A stretch of 64,000 nucleotides of DNA from Acholoe squamosa (Eukaryota; Annelida; Polychaeta; Phyllodocida; Polynoidae), in the NCBI GenBank assembly GCA_949317995.1, contig OX439047.1, positions 3,334,501-3,398,500 on the forward strand. Reading direction: 5' to 3'. This document shows, in pieces, positions 43,701 to 53,984 of this stretch; position 1 is the first letter of the stretch; every line of letters begins with the position of its first letter. The notes under the pieces are model-generated. The model searched no databases and was not told the origin of the DNA. It saw nothing but the letters and a program-made list of their open reading frames with translations. The position numbers were made by a program, and so were the translations under genes.

Positions 43701-43994
43701 TGATTTCTTCAGTTTGAGTTTACCAACTCTTAAGCTGTTGAACACATCTTCCAGGTCATGGAAGTGTTGTTCGATTGATGGTGATAATACCAATATGTCA
43801 TCTAGGTATGGTAGGGCACATTTGTATTTGAGTTTGTTCAGAATTAATGTGACTAGATGGCAGAATCCTGCAGGTGCGGTCGCTAAACCCATTGGCATCC
43901 TTTCGTAGACATATTTTTTGTCATTTGCTATGAATGCGGTTTTATGTTGGTCCTCCTGTCTTATAGGAATTTTAAAAAAATCCCTGTTGGGCAT
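40707..43994 (-). CDS. pol: element B reverse transcriptase, RNase H and integrase
   Basis: The frame continues from 43972 across a run of seven A/T at 43974-43980. YLDD lies at 43808-43797. RNase H has LATDASNVSLGAVLSQ and YTDHAAL. A linker of about 290 residues, rich in Pro, Lys and Thr, separates RNase H from integrase and contains GILK (42857-42846) and KSVRF (42647-42633). Integrase has the HHCC domain (GGHLG...CHTC, about 41930-41800), LDAVGP with the first aspartate, TDNGTCYTG with the second, and GLVERFK with the glutamate. All catalytic residues appear intact. The linker is unusually long for gypsy. Confidence 0.92.
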   Translation of the reverse strand: MPNRDFFKIPIRQEDQHKTAFIANDKKYVYERMPMGLATAPAGFCHLVTLILNKLKYKCALPYLDDILVLSPSIEQHFHDLEDVFNSLRVGKLKLKKSKCEYFIDRIDFLGMRVTPKGLQPSPTKVESIKTFPTPKSVKNVRSFTGLCQYFKKFIKGYAQIARPLYDLQTHLKAFVWTEDADNAFKTLKHALCTNALLRYPNYEKEFSLATDASNVSLGAVLSQRDNEGVLRPVAFAGRTLSKHERNYNTTERELLGVVYGVLHFRHYLETRHFQLYTDHAALIPLLTNTGLTHRWARWALDIQQFSFTIQHVKGDDNTPPDAMSRREYPDSGPMTNPPPPPRRVRAASRTKFAKVTKKVPFRRDDPPNTIERPETPIRGILKQSTHYVFCHCEREYSQLFPDNDFEPIEFSSLIQMLKATPKEPPFTPPDSDDEDSEDTIYAITQSTSKSVRFFESMQGEETSNHLCPMTTRSKTREMIQEGTPKPPTQSQTILNEKKVTGNKPTKTPPARKNVTKDTASTKPKNSETKKNDKMQIVPLKKKVATPIKARIGPPKEPPYQNKSDTPQQKAQDRPIVDEKEKERDRIKQHVLDINQLLDQIPDTSISGTNLGLEQRKDKELLPLIQYLEDGTLPAPKAQGNRIINQGQTYTLVNGTLVHICPINWRKTNTVPLQIVIPQQWVTSTLQYFHDSPTGGHLGSSRMLSALRPRVYWKSMLADTTKYVSTCHTCLTAKRQVHSHKTPMTVREYMASPMKFLNLDAVGPLPTTARGNKHIQVCIDYATRYATAWATTDLKAETTAAEFYKNIICHHGTPATLQTDNGTCYTGAKFTKLTKHLKIKHKFSSPYRPQSNGLVERFKASIGTALRAFCSKHQNNWDSFIEPITFALNNTESQTTGFTPFFLLHGRNPATPMDLGLGIQEDISTVADHVANMITNRDTSRRKAIERVAKLQKERKDRYDKKLTPQEIKVTDMVYLNIPRILTNTECKKLQPLFMGPYVVVDRPSLTSAKLKNLDTNLLVARPVHIDRLKKVVAVRNNEFAHRLIPHEAKYYNKIVRNKNDITLTRETTGIGPIRPRPAHHILRKTSRCGAVSRN

Positions 43995-45500
43995 CTAGCT
44001 TACTGAACACTCTTGGTCTGAGTGACCCTATCATGTCTAGAGTGTCATCGGCTCGGGGTGTAGATAAGGCTTGATTTATCGTGTTCTGGTTCAGATAACG
44101 AAAATCTGTGATGAGCCTATGGCCTCCCGATGATTTTTGTACTAAAAAGGATCTGGAAGCCCAGGGGCCCTCAGCACATTCCCTCAGAATGCCCTGTTGT
44201 ACTAGCCTTTCACATTCTTCCCCTATTGCGGCCTGTTTTTCTGGTGTTTGTCTATATGGTAGGAAATGACATGGCACTGCCTCAGGTTTTACATGTATTG
44301 AGTGGGTATACAGGTGTGTGGCACCAATGTCTCCATCTTTTCCTACAAATATATCATCATACTTGGTCAGCAGTGATTCTAATCTATCATGCTGATCTTT
44401 GGATGTGAGCACAGATTTTGGTGGAACATTCTCTTCCACTTCTGGCTCGAGGTCATGTGCCTCACTATATATAGCAGCTATTTCAGAGAGTCTGATTGAG
44501 TTGGGTTCAGGGTCAGCATATGTGGACTCACAGTCTGAGTCTGTGTCACTGAATTGAGTTACATCCTCAGGCCGTATGGCTGAGATGGATTGATCAGTGT
44601 GTGGGGTCGTGTCTGACACTTGTTGAGGTTTTTCTAAATCAGATTCCTTGACTTCCTGAAATAGAGCTATGATGGCACCCTTTTTGATTTTATGTGGGCG
44701 CCTGCTGGTGTTGAGTAACACTAGGGGATGTTTGTTATTTTCCCTGGGGGTTACTGCTGCCCTTTGAACTAGATATGAGGCATTGTTATTTCTTTGGAGG
44801 TTATCTACTACTCCAGTTTTGCCTTGCAGTGATTGAGTAGATGTGACTTTACCCAATACTGCAAGTTCAGAGAATGGGGGGATGGTAAAATCCCTCACTG
44901 CCCTAATGGGTTTGAGAATTTGTTCAGGATCAACATTAAATTCAATTTGAGATTTTGTAGTGCTTAAGAAATCTGTGCCGAGTACAACGGGCTGTGTGAG
45001 TTTGGGTATTACAGCAAATTGGTATTGGAATCTGACACCTTGGATTCTAAAGTTCAGCATAGCTGAATGTCTAACATGACACACCGATCCATCTGCCAAG
45101 TGGATGTTGATTTTAGATTTCCTCAGTTGGATATGGAATCTCTTTTAGAGGTCCATGAGGAATGATTGTCTGACACAGGTGATAGTAGCACCTGTGTCAA
45201 CCAAACATTGTACATCTGAAACATCATATAGATTTGCATTGATACAGCCATTTTGAAGAAGTACAATAGAAAGCTTGGTACTCTCACCTGTATCCTTTGA
45301 TGATGAATCTGGTGGGGTGATGTGTATTACTGATGGACGTCTCTGTCTGTTAGATGGTAGATTGGCACTAGCAATTGTCTCTGGTTGGATCCTTGTTAAT
45401 CCTGATTGATTGTTTGTTTTTGGGGTGTCACAGTGCACTGGCCCATCGGCACTGTGACATCCTAGTTTTCCTGGTTCTGTGGGGCGGTTGAGATGCTTGC
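43972..45500 (-). pseudogene. pol: element B protease and N-terminal reverse transcriptase
   Basis: Open in one frame from about 45500, with CLVDTGATITCV (about 45205) as retropepsin active site. An in-frame TAA at 45147-45145 interrupts the protease. The frame then continues through VVLGTDF, a long linker and the fingers of reverse transcriptase (YRQTPEKQA...RSFLVQKSSGGHRLITDFRYLN) to LDAQQGFF, where it changes frame in the run at 43974-43980. Gag lies in another frame upstream, so frameshifting is the likely expression mode. Confidence 0.82.
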
Positions 45501-47482
45501 CACCAGGAGCTTGGAGATTTGATCCATTACGTGAGGTGGTATTTGGGGGTTACTGTGTTGGTTCCCCTGGTAACCTCTTGTTTCAGGTTTGTAATCCTCC
45601 TGGCGTGAGTTGGAACCCTGGTTATATTGACCAGAGTTGCTGTATTGACCAGAGTTGTTGGATCTCTGGTTGTTGTAGGCACCATTGTTGTTGTAGGATC
45701 CACTGTTGTAGTTCCTATTCGGACTATGGCTTCTACTGTTGGATCCTTGATTATAGGATCCAGAGTTGTTTGAACCCTGGCTGTTGTTGTAGGATCCATT
45801 GTTGTTGTAGGATCCAGAGTTGTAGTTCCTATGTGGACTATGGCTCCTACTGTTGGATCCTTGATTATTATAGGATCTGCCATTACTTGGGGTTCTGTCT
45901 CTCCTATCACTGTATGAAGAGTTACCATTGTTGGAGTTGGAAGAGCTGTTGTCTTTCCTACTGTTGTGACCCCCCCGGTTGTTGTTGTTGGCCCCCTACC
46001 TCTACCTCTATTGGATTGGTAGTTGGGGTCATAGTTATTTCCTCTATATCTACCGGTAGGGTCTTTTGATGTAACCTTAGCCTCCTGTTGCCTAACATGG
46101 GCACTAGACATTAGGTTAACATCTTCATCTGCACTAGTGCTGATTTCCTGGACCTTTTTCTTAGTAGGCTGTGGGTTAGACTCTGCCTCCCTTATCTTCC
46201 TAGATCTTTCTTGGGTCTCAACCTCTAAGGCTAGGTCTAGGGCTTGGTCAAAAGAGTCTATTTTCTTGTTTTCAAGAGCTACAGAGATCCAGGGCCTCAT
46301 ACCTTGGGTGAATGCCTTGCTTAAGATTTCATCGCTTTGGCGTTGGGCATTACACACTTTCCTGAGATGGCATGCATAGTCTAGGACAGGTTCATCTATC
46401 TTTTGTGCAAGGAGTGCTGTCCTTGAGATGATATTGTCTCGAGTAGCAAAATACTCTTTTAATTTATTCACTACATTGGTCCATGTCAACATGTCAGGTG
46501 TGGCACTTTCCCTGAAGGATTCAAACCAAGCCAGTGCTTGTCCTTCAAGGTACTTGGGTAAATATGTTACCATGGTGTCACTGTCTGTTACTTTGTACTT
46601 ATCCTTCAGATATTCTGGGAATTTGTGGTCAATGAATAATGCTGTTGACATGAGTGGTGATGGGTGTGAAAAGGTTTTGGGTTTTGTTACCTCATGTAGC
46701 CTGATCTTTCTGTTGTCCTGTTGTTTTCTGTCTATGAGTTTGGTCATGTTGGACACCATGGAGATTATGATGTCATCCTTGGATCCAGAGGCAGATGGTG
46801 TGACAACAGGTGTGATGGCAGGTGTGGGAGGCTGTGGGGTCTGGGATGATACCATCTTCATGAGATCTGCTATCTGTTGTTGTTGTCTCTCTAGGGACTT
46901 CCGCTGGTCTTCCATGGCCTTCTGTTGGGCGTCTATTCCCGCATTCCTCTCTGCCAATTGTTGGTTGAGGATCCTCTCCCTTTCCTCCTGCTGGGACTTG
47001 TTGGTCTCTAGGGCAGTAACTGCATCTTGGATGGCCTTCTCATAGGCCCTTATCTTCTCAGCTGTCTGATTAGGTTGGGGGCCTTCATCGGTGTCCATGC
47101 TGGAGGGCGTGGGGGAAGTGTCTCTGGAGGAGTGGCTGTCAAAGGCTGGAGCTGGGGTGGAGGATCTAGATGAGGGTGTGGATCCACCCCCTGAGGTAGA
47201 TCCTTCTTCCCCTGAGGTAGATAGCGTGAGTTGAGCGTCCTGTAGAGATCCCTGGGAAATGTTGGATCCCTGAGAACTGGTTGTTCCCTGAGTAGACAGG
47301 GTGGGAGGTGTGGGGTCTACTGAGTGTGGGTCTGTTGTACTGGAGGCTGATTTGCCTCCTGTGGGTCTCCTAGATCTAGGTGGGAGGGAGACCTCTTCAA
47401 CAGGCCCCTGACTACGTAAGGTCTTTGTGTGTTGTTCTGCCAGCTTGACTGATAAGACCCTGATGTGTGGGGTGGACCTCAC
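45500..47482 (-). CDS. gag: element B Gag copy 1 (pol-proximal)
   Basis: A coiled-coil and Gln-rich N-terminus (46990-46850) is followed by a capsid domain (KTFSHPSPL...FPEYLKDKYK...YLEGQALAWFESF...EYFATRDN, about 46690-46150) and an RGG/Asn-rich end instead of a zinc knuckle. At the G/C run 45990-45996 the frame differs from copy 2 by one base, so the Asn/Ser/Gly repeats after it are read as Thr/Pro in this frame. The start used by copy 2 (ATG in frame at about 50192) is AAG here. The frame upstream runs into the minisatellite. As arranged, this copy lies behind copy 2. Confidence 0.8.
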
Positions 47483-48620
47483 TGACGTGAGGAGACCTCA
47501 CTGACGTGTGGGAGACCTCACTGACGTGTGGGAGACCTCACTGACGTGTGGGAGACCCCTCTGACGTGTGGGAGACCTCACTGACGTGTGGGAGACCTCA
47601 CTGGCGTGTGGGAGACCTCACTGACGTTTGGGAGACCTCACTGACATTTGGGAGACCTCACTGACGTGTGGGAGACCTCACTGACGTGTGGGAGACCTCA
47701 CTGACGTGTGGGAGACCTCACTTACGTGTGGGAGACCTCACTGACGTGTGGGAGACCTCACTGACGTGTGGGAGACCTCACTGACGTGTGGGAGACCTCA
47801 CTGACGTGTGGGAGACCTCACTGACGTGTGGGAGACCTCACTGACGTTTGGGAGACCTAACTGACGTGTGGGAGACCTCACTGACGTTTGGGAGACCTCA
47901 CTGACGTGTGGGAGACCTCACTGACGTGTGGGAGACCTCACTGGTCGTGTGGGAGATCTTATCGATGTGTGGGAGATCTCACTGATATGTGGGAGATCTC
48001 ACTGATCGTGTGGGAGATCTCATTGATGTGTGGGAGATCTCACTGATGTGTGGGAGATCTTACTGTTGTGTGAGAGATCTCATTGATGTGTGGGAGATCT
48101 CATTGATGTGTGGGAGATCTCATCGATGTGTGGGAGATCACACTGATATGTGGGAGATCTCACTGATCGTGTGGGAGATCTCATTGATGTGTGGGAGATC
48201 TCACTGAGGTGTGGGAGATCTTACTGTTGTGTGAGAGATCTCATTGATGTGTGGGAGATCTCATTGATGTGTGGGAGATCTCATTGATGTGTGGGAGATC
48301 TCACTGATGTGTGGGAGATCTCATTGATGTGTTGGAGATCTCACTGATGTGTTGGAGATCTCATTGATGTGTGGGGGATCTCACTGATGTGTGGGAGATC
48401 TTACTGTTGTGTGAGAGATATCATTGATGTGTGGCAGATCTCATTAATGTGTCAGAGATCTCACTGATGTGTGGGAGATCTCACTGATGTGTGGGAGATC
48501 TCACTGATGTGTGGGAGATCTCACTGGTATGTGGGAGATCTCACTGGTATGTGGTAGATCTCACTGGTGACCTTTGTGGGCATGGTGTCAAGGTCACTGG
48601 GTGGGTGGAGTGGGGTTTAC
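45851..48620 (-). repeat. tandem duplication, unit 1 (2.77 kb)
   Basis: This unit comprises most of gag, the minisatellite and 70 bp of leader. It matches 48621-51350 base for base except for scattered substitutions and two 20-bp minisatellite units. TACTGT at the end of each unit is the shared junction sequence. Confidence 0.9.
47465..48595. repeat. 20-bp minisatellite, array 1
   Basis: About 56 units of 20 bp. The gag-near part (47480-47940) has units GGAGACCTCACTGACGTGTG; the rest has GGAGATCTCAYTGATGTGTG. The types differ mostly by C-to-T changes. A 21-bp unit at about 47941 marks the switch. It lies in the duplicated leader of element B. Confidence 0.92.
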
Positions 48621-50192
48621 TGTTGGATCCTTGATTATTATAGGATCTGCCATTACTTGGGGTTCTGTCTCTCCTATCACTGTATGAAGAGTTACCATTG
48701 TTGGAGTTGGAAGAGCTGTTGTCTTTCCTATTGTTGTGACCCCCCCGGTTGTTGTTGTTGCCCCCCCTACCTCTACCTCTATTGGATTGGTAGTTGGGGT
48801 CATAGTTATTTCCTCTATATCTACCGGTAGGGTCTTTTGATGTAACCTTAGCCTCCTGTTGCCTAACATGGGCACTAGACATTAGGTTAACATCTTCATC
48901 TGCACTAGTGCTGATTTCCTGGACCTTTTTCTTAGTAGGCTGTGGGTTAGACTCTGCCTCCCTTATCTTCCTAGATCTTTCTTGGGTCTCAACCTCTAAG
49001 GCTAGGTCTAGGGCTTGGTCAAAAGAGTCTATTTTCTTGTTTTCAAGAGCTACAGAGATCCAGGGCCTCATGCCTTGGGTGAATGCCTTGCTTAAGATTT
49101 CATCGCTTTGGCGTTGGGCATTACACACTTTCCTGAGATGGCATGCATAGTCTAGGACAGGTTCATCTATCTTTTGTGCAAGGAGTGCTGTCCTTGAGAT
49201 GATATTGTCTCGAGTAGCAAAATACTCTTTTAATTTATTCACTACATTGGTCCATGTCAACATGTCAGGTGTGGCACTTTCCCTGAAGGATTCAAACCAA
49301 GCCAGTGCTTGTCCTTCAAGGTACTTGGGTAAATATGTTACCATGGTGTCACTGTCTGTTACTTTGTACTTATCCTTCAGATATTCTGGGAATTTGTGGT
49401 CAATGAATAATGCTATTGACATGAGTGGTGATGGGTGTGAAAAGGTTTTGGGTTTTGTTACCTCATGTAGCCTGATCTTTCTGTTGTCCTGTTGTTTTCT
49501 GTCTATGAGTCTGGTCATGTTGGACACCATGGAGATTATGATGTCATCCTTGGATCCAGAGGCAGATGGTGTGACAACAGGTGTGATGGCAGGTGTGGGA
49601 GGCTGTGGGGTCTGGGATGATACCATCTTCATGAGATCTGCTATCTGTTGTTGTTGTCTCTCTAGGGACTTCCGCTGGTCTTCCATGGCCTTCTGTTGGG
49701 CGTCTATTGCCACATTCCTCTCTGCCAATTGTTGGTTGAGGATCCTCTCCCTTTCCTCCTGCTGGGACTTGTTGGTCTCTAGGGCAGTAACTGCATCTTG
49801 GATGGCCTTCTCATAGGCCCTTATCTTCTCAGCTGTCTGATTAGGTTGGGGGCCTTCATCGGTGTCCATGCTGGAGGGCGTGGGGGAAGTGTCTCTGGAG
49901 GAGTGGCTGTCAAAGGCTGGAGCTGGGGTGGAGGATCTAGATGAGGGTGTGGATCCACCCCCTGAGGTAGATCCTTCTTCCCCTGAGGTAGATAGCGTGA
50001 GTTGAGCGTCCTGTAGAGATCCCTGGGAAATGTTAGATCCCTGAGAACTGGTTGTTCCCTGAGTAGACAGGGTGGGAGGTGTGGGGTCTACTGAGTGTGG
50101 GTCTGTTATACTGGAGGCTGATTTGCCTCCTGTGGGTCTCCTAGATCTAGGTGGGAGGGAGACCTCTTCAACAGGCCCCTGACTACGTAAGG
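48541..50192 (-). pseudogene. gag: element B Gag copy 2 (promoter-proximal, truncated)
   Basis: ATG at about 50192-50190 (MTLRSQGPVEE) is the first good start after the 5' LTR. Coiled-coil, capsid and RGRGRGG-NNN-rich parts are as in copy 1, with an open frame across the G-run where copy 1 is shifted. At 48620 the duplication junction cuts the C-terminus and fuses it to leader sequence, ending at 48541. Protease and pol are therefore not linked to this copy. Confidence 0.82.
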
Positions 50193-51350
50193 TCATTGTG
50201 TGTTGTTCTGCCAGTTGACTGATAAGACCCTGATGTGTGGGGTGGACCTCACTGACGTGAGGAGACCTCACTGACGTGTGGGAGACCTCACTGACGTGTG
50301 GGAGACCTCACTGACGTGTGGGAGACCCCTCTGACGTGTGGAAGACCTCACTGACGTGTGGGAGACCTCACTGGCGTGTGGGAGACCTCACTGACGTTTG
50401 GGAGACCTCACTGACATTTGGGAGACCTCACTGACGTGTGGGAGACCTCACTGACGTGTGGGAGACCTCACTTACGTGTGGGAGACCTCACTGACGTGTG
50501 GGAGACCTCACTGACGTTTGGGAGACCTCACTGACGTGTGGGAGACCTCACTGACGTGTGGGAGACCTCACTGACGTGTGGGAGACCTCACTGACAAGTA
50601 GGAGACCTGACTGACGTGTGGGAGACCTCACTGACGTGTGGGAGACCTCACTGGTCGTGTGGGAGATCTCATCGATGTGTGGGAGATCTCACTGATATGT
50701 GGGAGATCTCACTGATCGTGTGGGAGATCTCATTGATGTGTGGGAGATCTCACTGATGTGTGGGAGATCTTACTGTGGTGTGAGACATCTCATTGATGTG
50801 TGGGAGATCTCATTGATGTGTGGGAGATCTCATCGATGTGTGGGAGATCACACTGATATGTGGGAGATCTCACTGATCGTGTGGGAGATCTCATTGATGT
50901 GTGGGAGATCTCACTGATGTGTGGGAGATCTTACTGTTGTGTGAGAGATCTCATTGATGTGTGGGAGATCTCATTGATGTGTGGGAGATCTCATTGATGT
51001 GTGGGAGATCTCACTGATGTGTGGGAGATCTCATTGATGTGTGGGAGATCTCACTGATGTGTGGGAGATCTCATTGATGTGTGGGGGATCTCACTGATGT
51101 GTGGGAGATCTTACTGTTGTGTGAGAGATCTCATTGATGTGTGGGAGATCTCATTGATGTGTCGGAGATCTCACTGATGTGTGGGAGATCTCATTGATGT
51201 GTGGGAGATCTCACTGATGTGTGGGAGATCTCACTGATGTGTGGGAGATCTCACTGGTATGTGGGAGATCTCACTGGTATGTGGGAGATCTCACTGGTGA
51301 CCTTTGTGGGCATGGTGTCAAGGTCACTGGGTGGGTGGAGTGGGGTTTAC
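48621..51350 (-). repeat. tandem duplication, unit 2 (2.73 kb)
   Basis: This is the second unit, nearest the 5' LTR. Its right end GGGGTTTACTGT recurs at 48612-48623, where it meets the start of the gag segment TGTTGGATCC. Confidence 0.9.
50222..51298. repeat. 20-bp minisatellite, array 2, in the leader of element B
   Basis: About 53 units of 20 bp with the same two-part order as array 1; the switch is at about 50651. Each type-1 unit has TGACGTG, a half CRE-like site; each type-2 unit has the palindrome GAGATCTC. It lies between the 5' LTR and gag, like the protein-binding repeat of Drosophila gypsy. Confidence 0.92.
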
Positions 51351-51423
51351 TGTGTGTATGATTGTTTTCAGTAATGTTGCCAGCTTAATTTTCATGAGAG
51401 CATTGGGTAATTTGGGATCTTAG

Positions 51424-51440
51424 TAGGATGTTCTCCACCA
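51424..51440 (-). promoter_or_regulatory. candidate primer binding site of element B
   Basis: On the minus strand TGGTGGAGAACATCC starts three bases after the 5' LTR. The first seven bases match element A's site. Confidence 0.55.
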
Positions 51441-51443
51441 CTT

Positions 51444-52302
51444 TGTCATACTAGTAATTGTGCATGATCAAGTTGTCGTATGAGAAATATCATAAGACTT
51501 AGTGGTATATAGTGTAAATACATTAAGCTCTCATGAAATGTGCTATTTCCAGTTATCACTGGTTTATTCAGCTTTAGGCAACATGTAAGAAATATCAATC
51601 ATACAGTAGTTAGTATGTAGGTAATTTCCACATACAGTAAATATACAATAGTTTATAAAGTATAATGTTCTGTTCCACTCCACCTGTGAGGTAATAATAA
51701 TACAATGTCCAGCATAGTTCTAGGTGGGTTCCCACACCAAGCTCCTGACCTGCTGCTTAGAGGAATAATGTAATAATGAATAACTTTACCCTCTGGTGGA
51801 TGTCTTGAGGAAGATACCCTCTGGCCACTAATGATGGAAACCTATGCCTGTCTAGCATAGTTTCACCATAGTGCAGTGGTATAGCAGGTAGCAGGAGATG
51901 ACTGGAGATGTTACCTCTGGAGCTGTTCTGGAGATTCTGTGATGATGGACCTCCTACTGGGGGCCTTATATCCCTACTCTGGGGCTGATTGCCCCAGACA
52001 AAGTTAGGCCCAGCATCCAACTGTCATGTCTCCACTACAATAGAGTTACATGATTGTTAAGGGATGCATCCTTTGAACTGTGAAAGTAATTGGCTGGTAT
52101 CACTGTCTGTGTGTCTCTTCCCCTATTGTGGTCTAGGCCTTATACAGCCATCCCACATCTCCAGTACAGACTGGCATTAGATACACTATTGTTAGGCTGC
52201 TTAGTGGCAGATGGGCGTCTGCAGAGCGCCGTTGCCGCCCGGTATGCGGGATGCAGACAGCACTGAGTGTGGGTCTTGAAGGTGTTTCATATACATGTGA
52301 CA
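51444..52302 (-). repeat. 5' LTR of element B
   Basis: 859 bp, matching 34949-35807 with about five differences by eye. On the minus strand TATAAG is at 52144-52139. It should drive transcription leftward through the minisatellite into gag copy 2. Confidence 0.93.
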
Positions 52303-52445
52303 TTACCATCTCAAAATTCAGACCCATCAGATCCAGGACCCATCGTAAAGCTGAAGGCAGGTTCAAGAATTTCAACATCAAAGAACATCAGAACCTACCT
52401 CCAAATAGCATACACCCTTATCGACACTTCAGAACACACAAATAG
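52303..52445 (+). CDS. ORFy of element A, 3' part
   Basis: After the TTAC duplication the frame of 34388-34948 continues for about 46 codons, Arg/Lys/His-rich, and stops at 52443-52445. The continuity of frame across the insertion supports ORFy as a real coding region before element B landed. Confidence 0.55.
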
Positions 52446-53315
52446 ACATTTCACAGGATCAATTTTTTTGTACTACTTAGCCATTGAGATACGAGTGTAA
52501 ACAACCCCCCATGCCTATACGTATTACTTGTTTTCTGTGAATGTAAACTTTCTTTTCTGTCAGTATGTCAAATCCTTTTCACTGGATTCCTTAAAAAGCC
52601 TGTTTTCTTTAGGCCAAATGTATATATTAACTTAAGATTCTTTCTTTTGATGAACATTATGAGACTAAAACCAAAATGGCCTCCTGGTTTACCTCTAGGC
52701 GCTATAAAGTTCATCACTTTCACCATTGTTTTTCAAACTCAACCATGAAATGTATTTATGAGTTTTAGTCATAGTAGCAATCCATAGCAATAAGTTTTTA
52801 TTTACCCCATTCATATATATTTAGTGAAAATTTGTGTCCCTGTTAAACACTACTCCACTTTAATTTTCACCTCGTATCTAACTTTGTAAGATAAACTTGG
52901 TAGTGTGGAGCCAAAAATTCATCACCCTTGTGTTGATCATTGACCCCACAGTACCAAGAATTACCGACCTCAGTTAATTTTCACGTAGACATGTCCTGGC
53001 ATATTAATGTACCAAACAGAACTTGTCGTCGAACCAGGAAATTCTCATTTTTTTTTTAAATAACAAGCATACGCACATATTACAAGCATATGACATGTAA
53101 CCTTTATAACCTGTACATAGACTAATCACTTGATCCACACGAATTGTATTTTTGTAAATCCAGAGAGAACTGCTTTTATTATACCGCATATTATGCATAC
53201 TCGTCAGGTCTTCACAAAAACCCTGTATATGTATGATAATACCCATAATTGTCAATGGACTTGGCAAAGCCTTATTTTTCTGCTTATTTTTCTCCCTTTA
53301 CACTCGTGCAGAGAC
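52446..53315 (+). other. 3' untranslated region of element A
   Basis: No supported gene. The region is AT-rich and runs from the ORFy stop to the polypurine tract. Confidence 0.6.
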
Positions 53316-53334
53316 GAGTAGGAATGTGGGGATT
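53316..53334 (+). promoter_or_regulatory. polypurine tract of element A
   Basis: GAGTAGGAATGTGGGGATT directly precedes the LTR start TGTCAA. It is the expected plus-strand primer and identifies the following LTR as the 3' LTR rather than a solo copy. Confidence 0.75.
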
Positions 53335-53984
53335 TGTCAATGGACCATTCTGGGTATTATAATTATTTTTCACATTTACTAATTTCTTTGCCATATAAAA
53401 CCTAGGCTCTGCCCATGATCTACACTCAATAATCTCCTGCATTCCCCAACAGGAACCAGGATCCATTACTCATCACAAACACACTTCCTCCATGACACTC
53501 TGTGACATAAGGTACAAGGATGTAATAACATTCCAACCTTATCTACGCACACACAGTCTAACTGGAGGAAGTGCGATCCACCTGTGGTGTCATATTTGGA
53601 ATGAGAGAATATTTCACAATCTCCTCTCAATCCTCATCAACATGATAAACACACAGGTGGCAATCTCTCCCTATGACACGTGTCCCTATTTCATTGAGCC
53701 ACGTGTATAGAATATTTCACAACACTGCGAGCTGCTCAAGTCCTTCATATAAAAGGCAGCTTGAGCAGCTCCCAATCATCTCTCCCAACTTACACCTTAC
53801 ACCTATACCTAGAACCTACGACAGGTTGAGCTATAGGATCAGAGACAGAGCTTAGATCTTGGCGAGTGTTATCATTGTTACCACCTTTATGAAACACTCA
53901 TGTCAGCTATGCAATAAAAGGATCAACTGAACTTCCCTGGATTCCGTGTACATTCACTTCACCACATGTAACCGTCCGTTGACA
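53335..53984 (+). repeat. 3' LTR of element A
   Basis: 650 bp, the same length as 7556-8205, with about four differences by eye. The TATA box, hairpin arms and AATAAA signal are kept. Confidence 0.93.

Larger units (their letters stand above)
34949..52302 (-). mobile_element. element B: env-bearing gypsy retroelement nested in A
   Basis: Two 859-bp LTRs (34949-35807, 51444-52302) with TGTCAT...ATGTGACA ends and about five differences by eye bound the element. TTAC occurs on both sides (34945-34948 and 52303-52306) as target duplication. On the minus strand, from the right, it has the 5' LTR, primer site, minisatellite leader, gag copy 2, a second minisatellite, gag copy 1, pol, env, a 50-bp repeat array, polypurine tract and 3' LTR. 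It is related to A in env, in the RNase H-integrase linker motifs and in the primer site, so the two are members of one lineage. Confidence 0.93.
7556..53984 (+). mobile_element. element A: env-bearing Ty3/gypsy retroelement carrying two nested elements
   Basis: Two 650-bp direct repeats (7556-8205 and 53335-53984), each starting TGTCAA and ending TTGACA, bound the element. By eye I count about 4 differences between them. Inside, on the plus strand, lie a primer binding site, gag, pol, a leader exon, ORFx, env, ORFy and a polypurine tract. Elements C (16154-28684) and B (34949-52302), both minus strand with 4-bp target duplications, interrupt it; without them it is about 16.5 kb, large for gypsy. 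Flanks are GTAC on the left and CTAC on the right, a probable 4-bp target duplication with one change. A reading frame crosses the empty site, which supports this boundary. Confidence 0.88.

Noticed and set aside
41659-43908. Numerous plus-strand frames opposite pol of element B
   Set aside because: Shadows of the minus-strand pol gene with strongly hydrophobic, improbable composition.
47989-48207. Repeat-encoded frame of about 72 codons (and 50699-50917)
   Set aside because: It is a by-product of the 20-bp minisatellite, which is not a multiple of three.
47480-48590. A CRISPR array, because of regular 20-bp units
   Set aside because: Units are contiguous without unique spacers, and the context is a eukaryotic retroelement.
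51757-52020. Sense-strand frame in the LTR of element B (71 codons in one copy, 87 in the other)
   Set aside because: It begins at TTG, its length differs between the LTRs by a point change, and it has no domain.
53335-53984. Solo LTR of a second insertion
   Set aside because: A polypurine tract directly precedes it, A's ORFy ends upstream, and a frame of the target joins across 7555 and 53989, so it is the 3' LTR of A.
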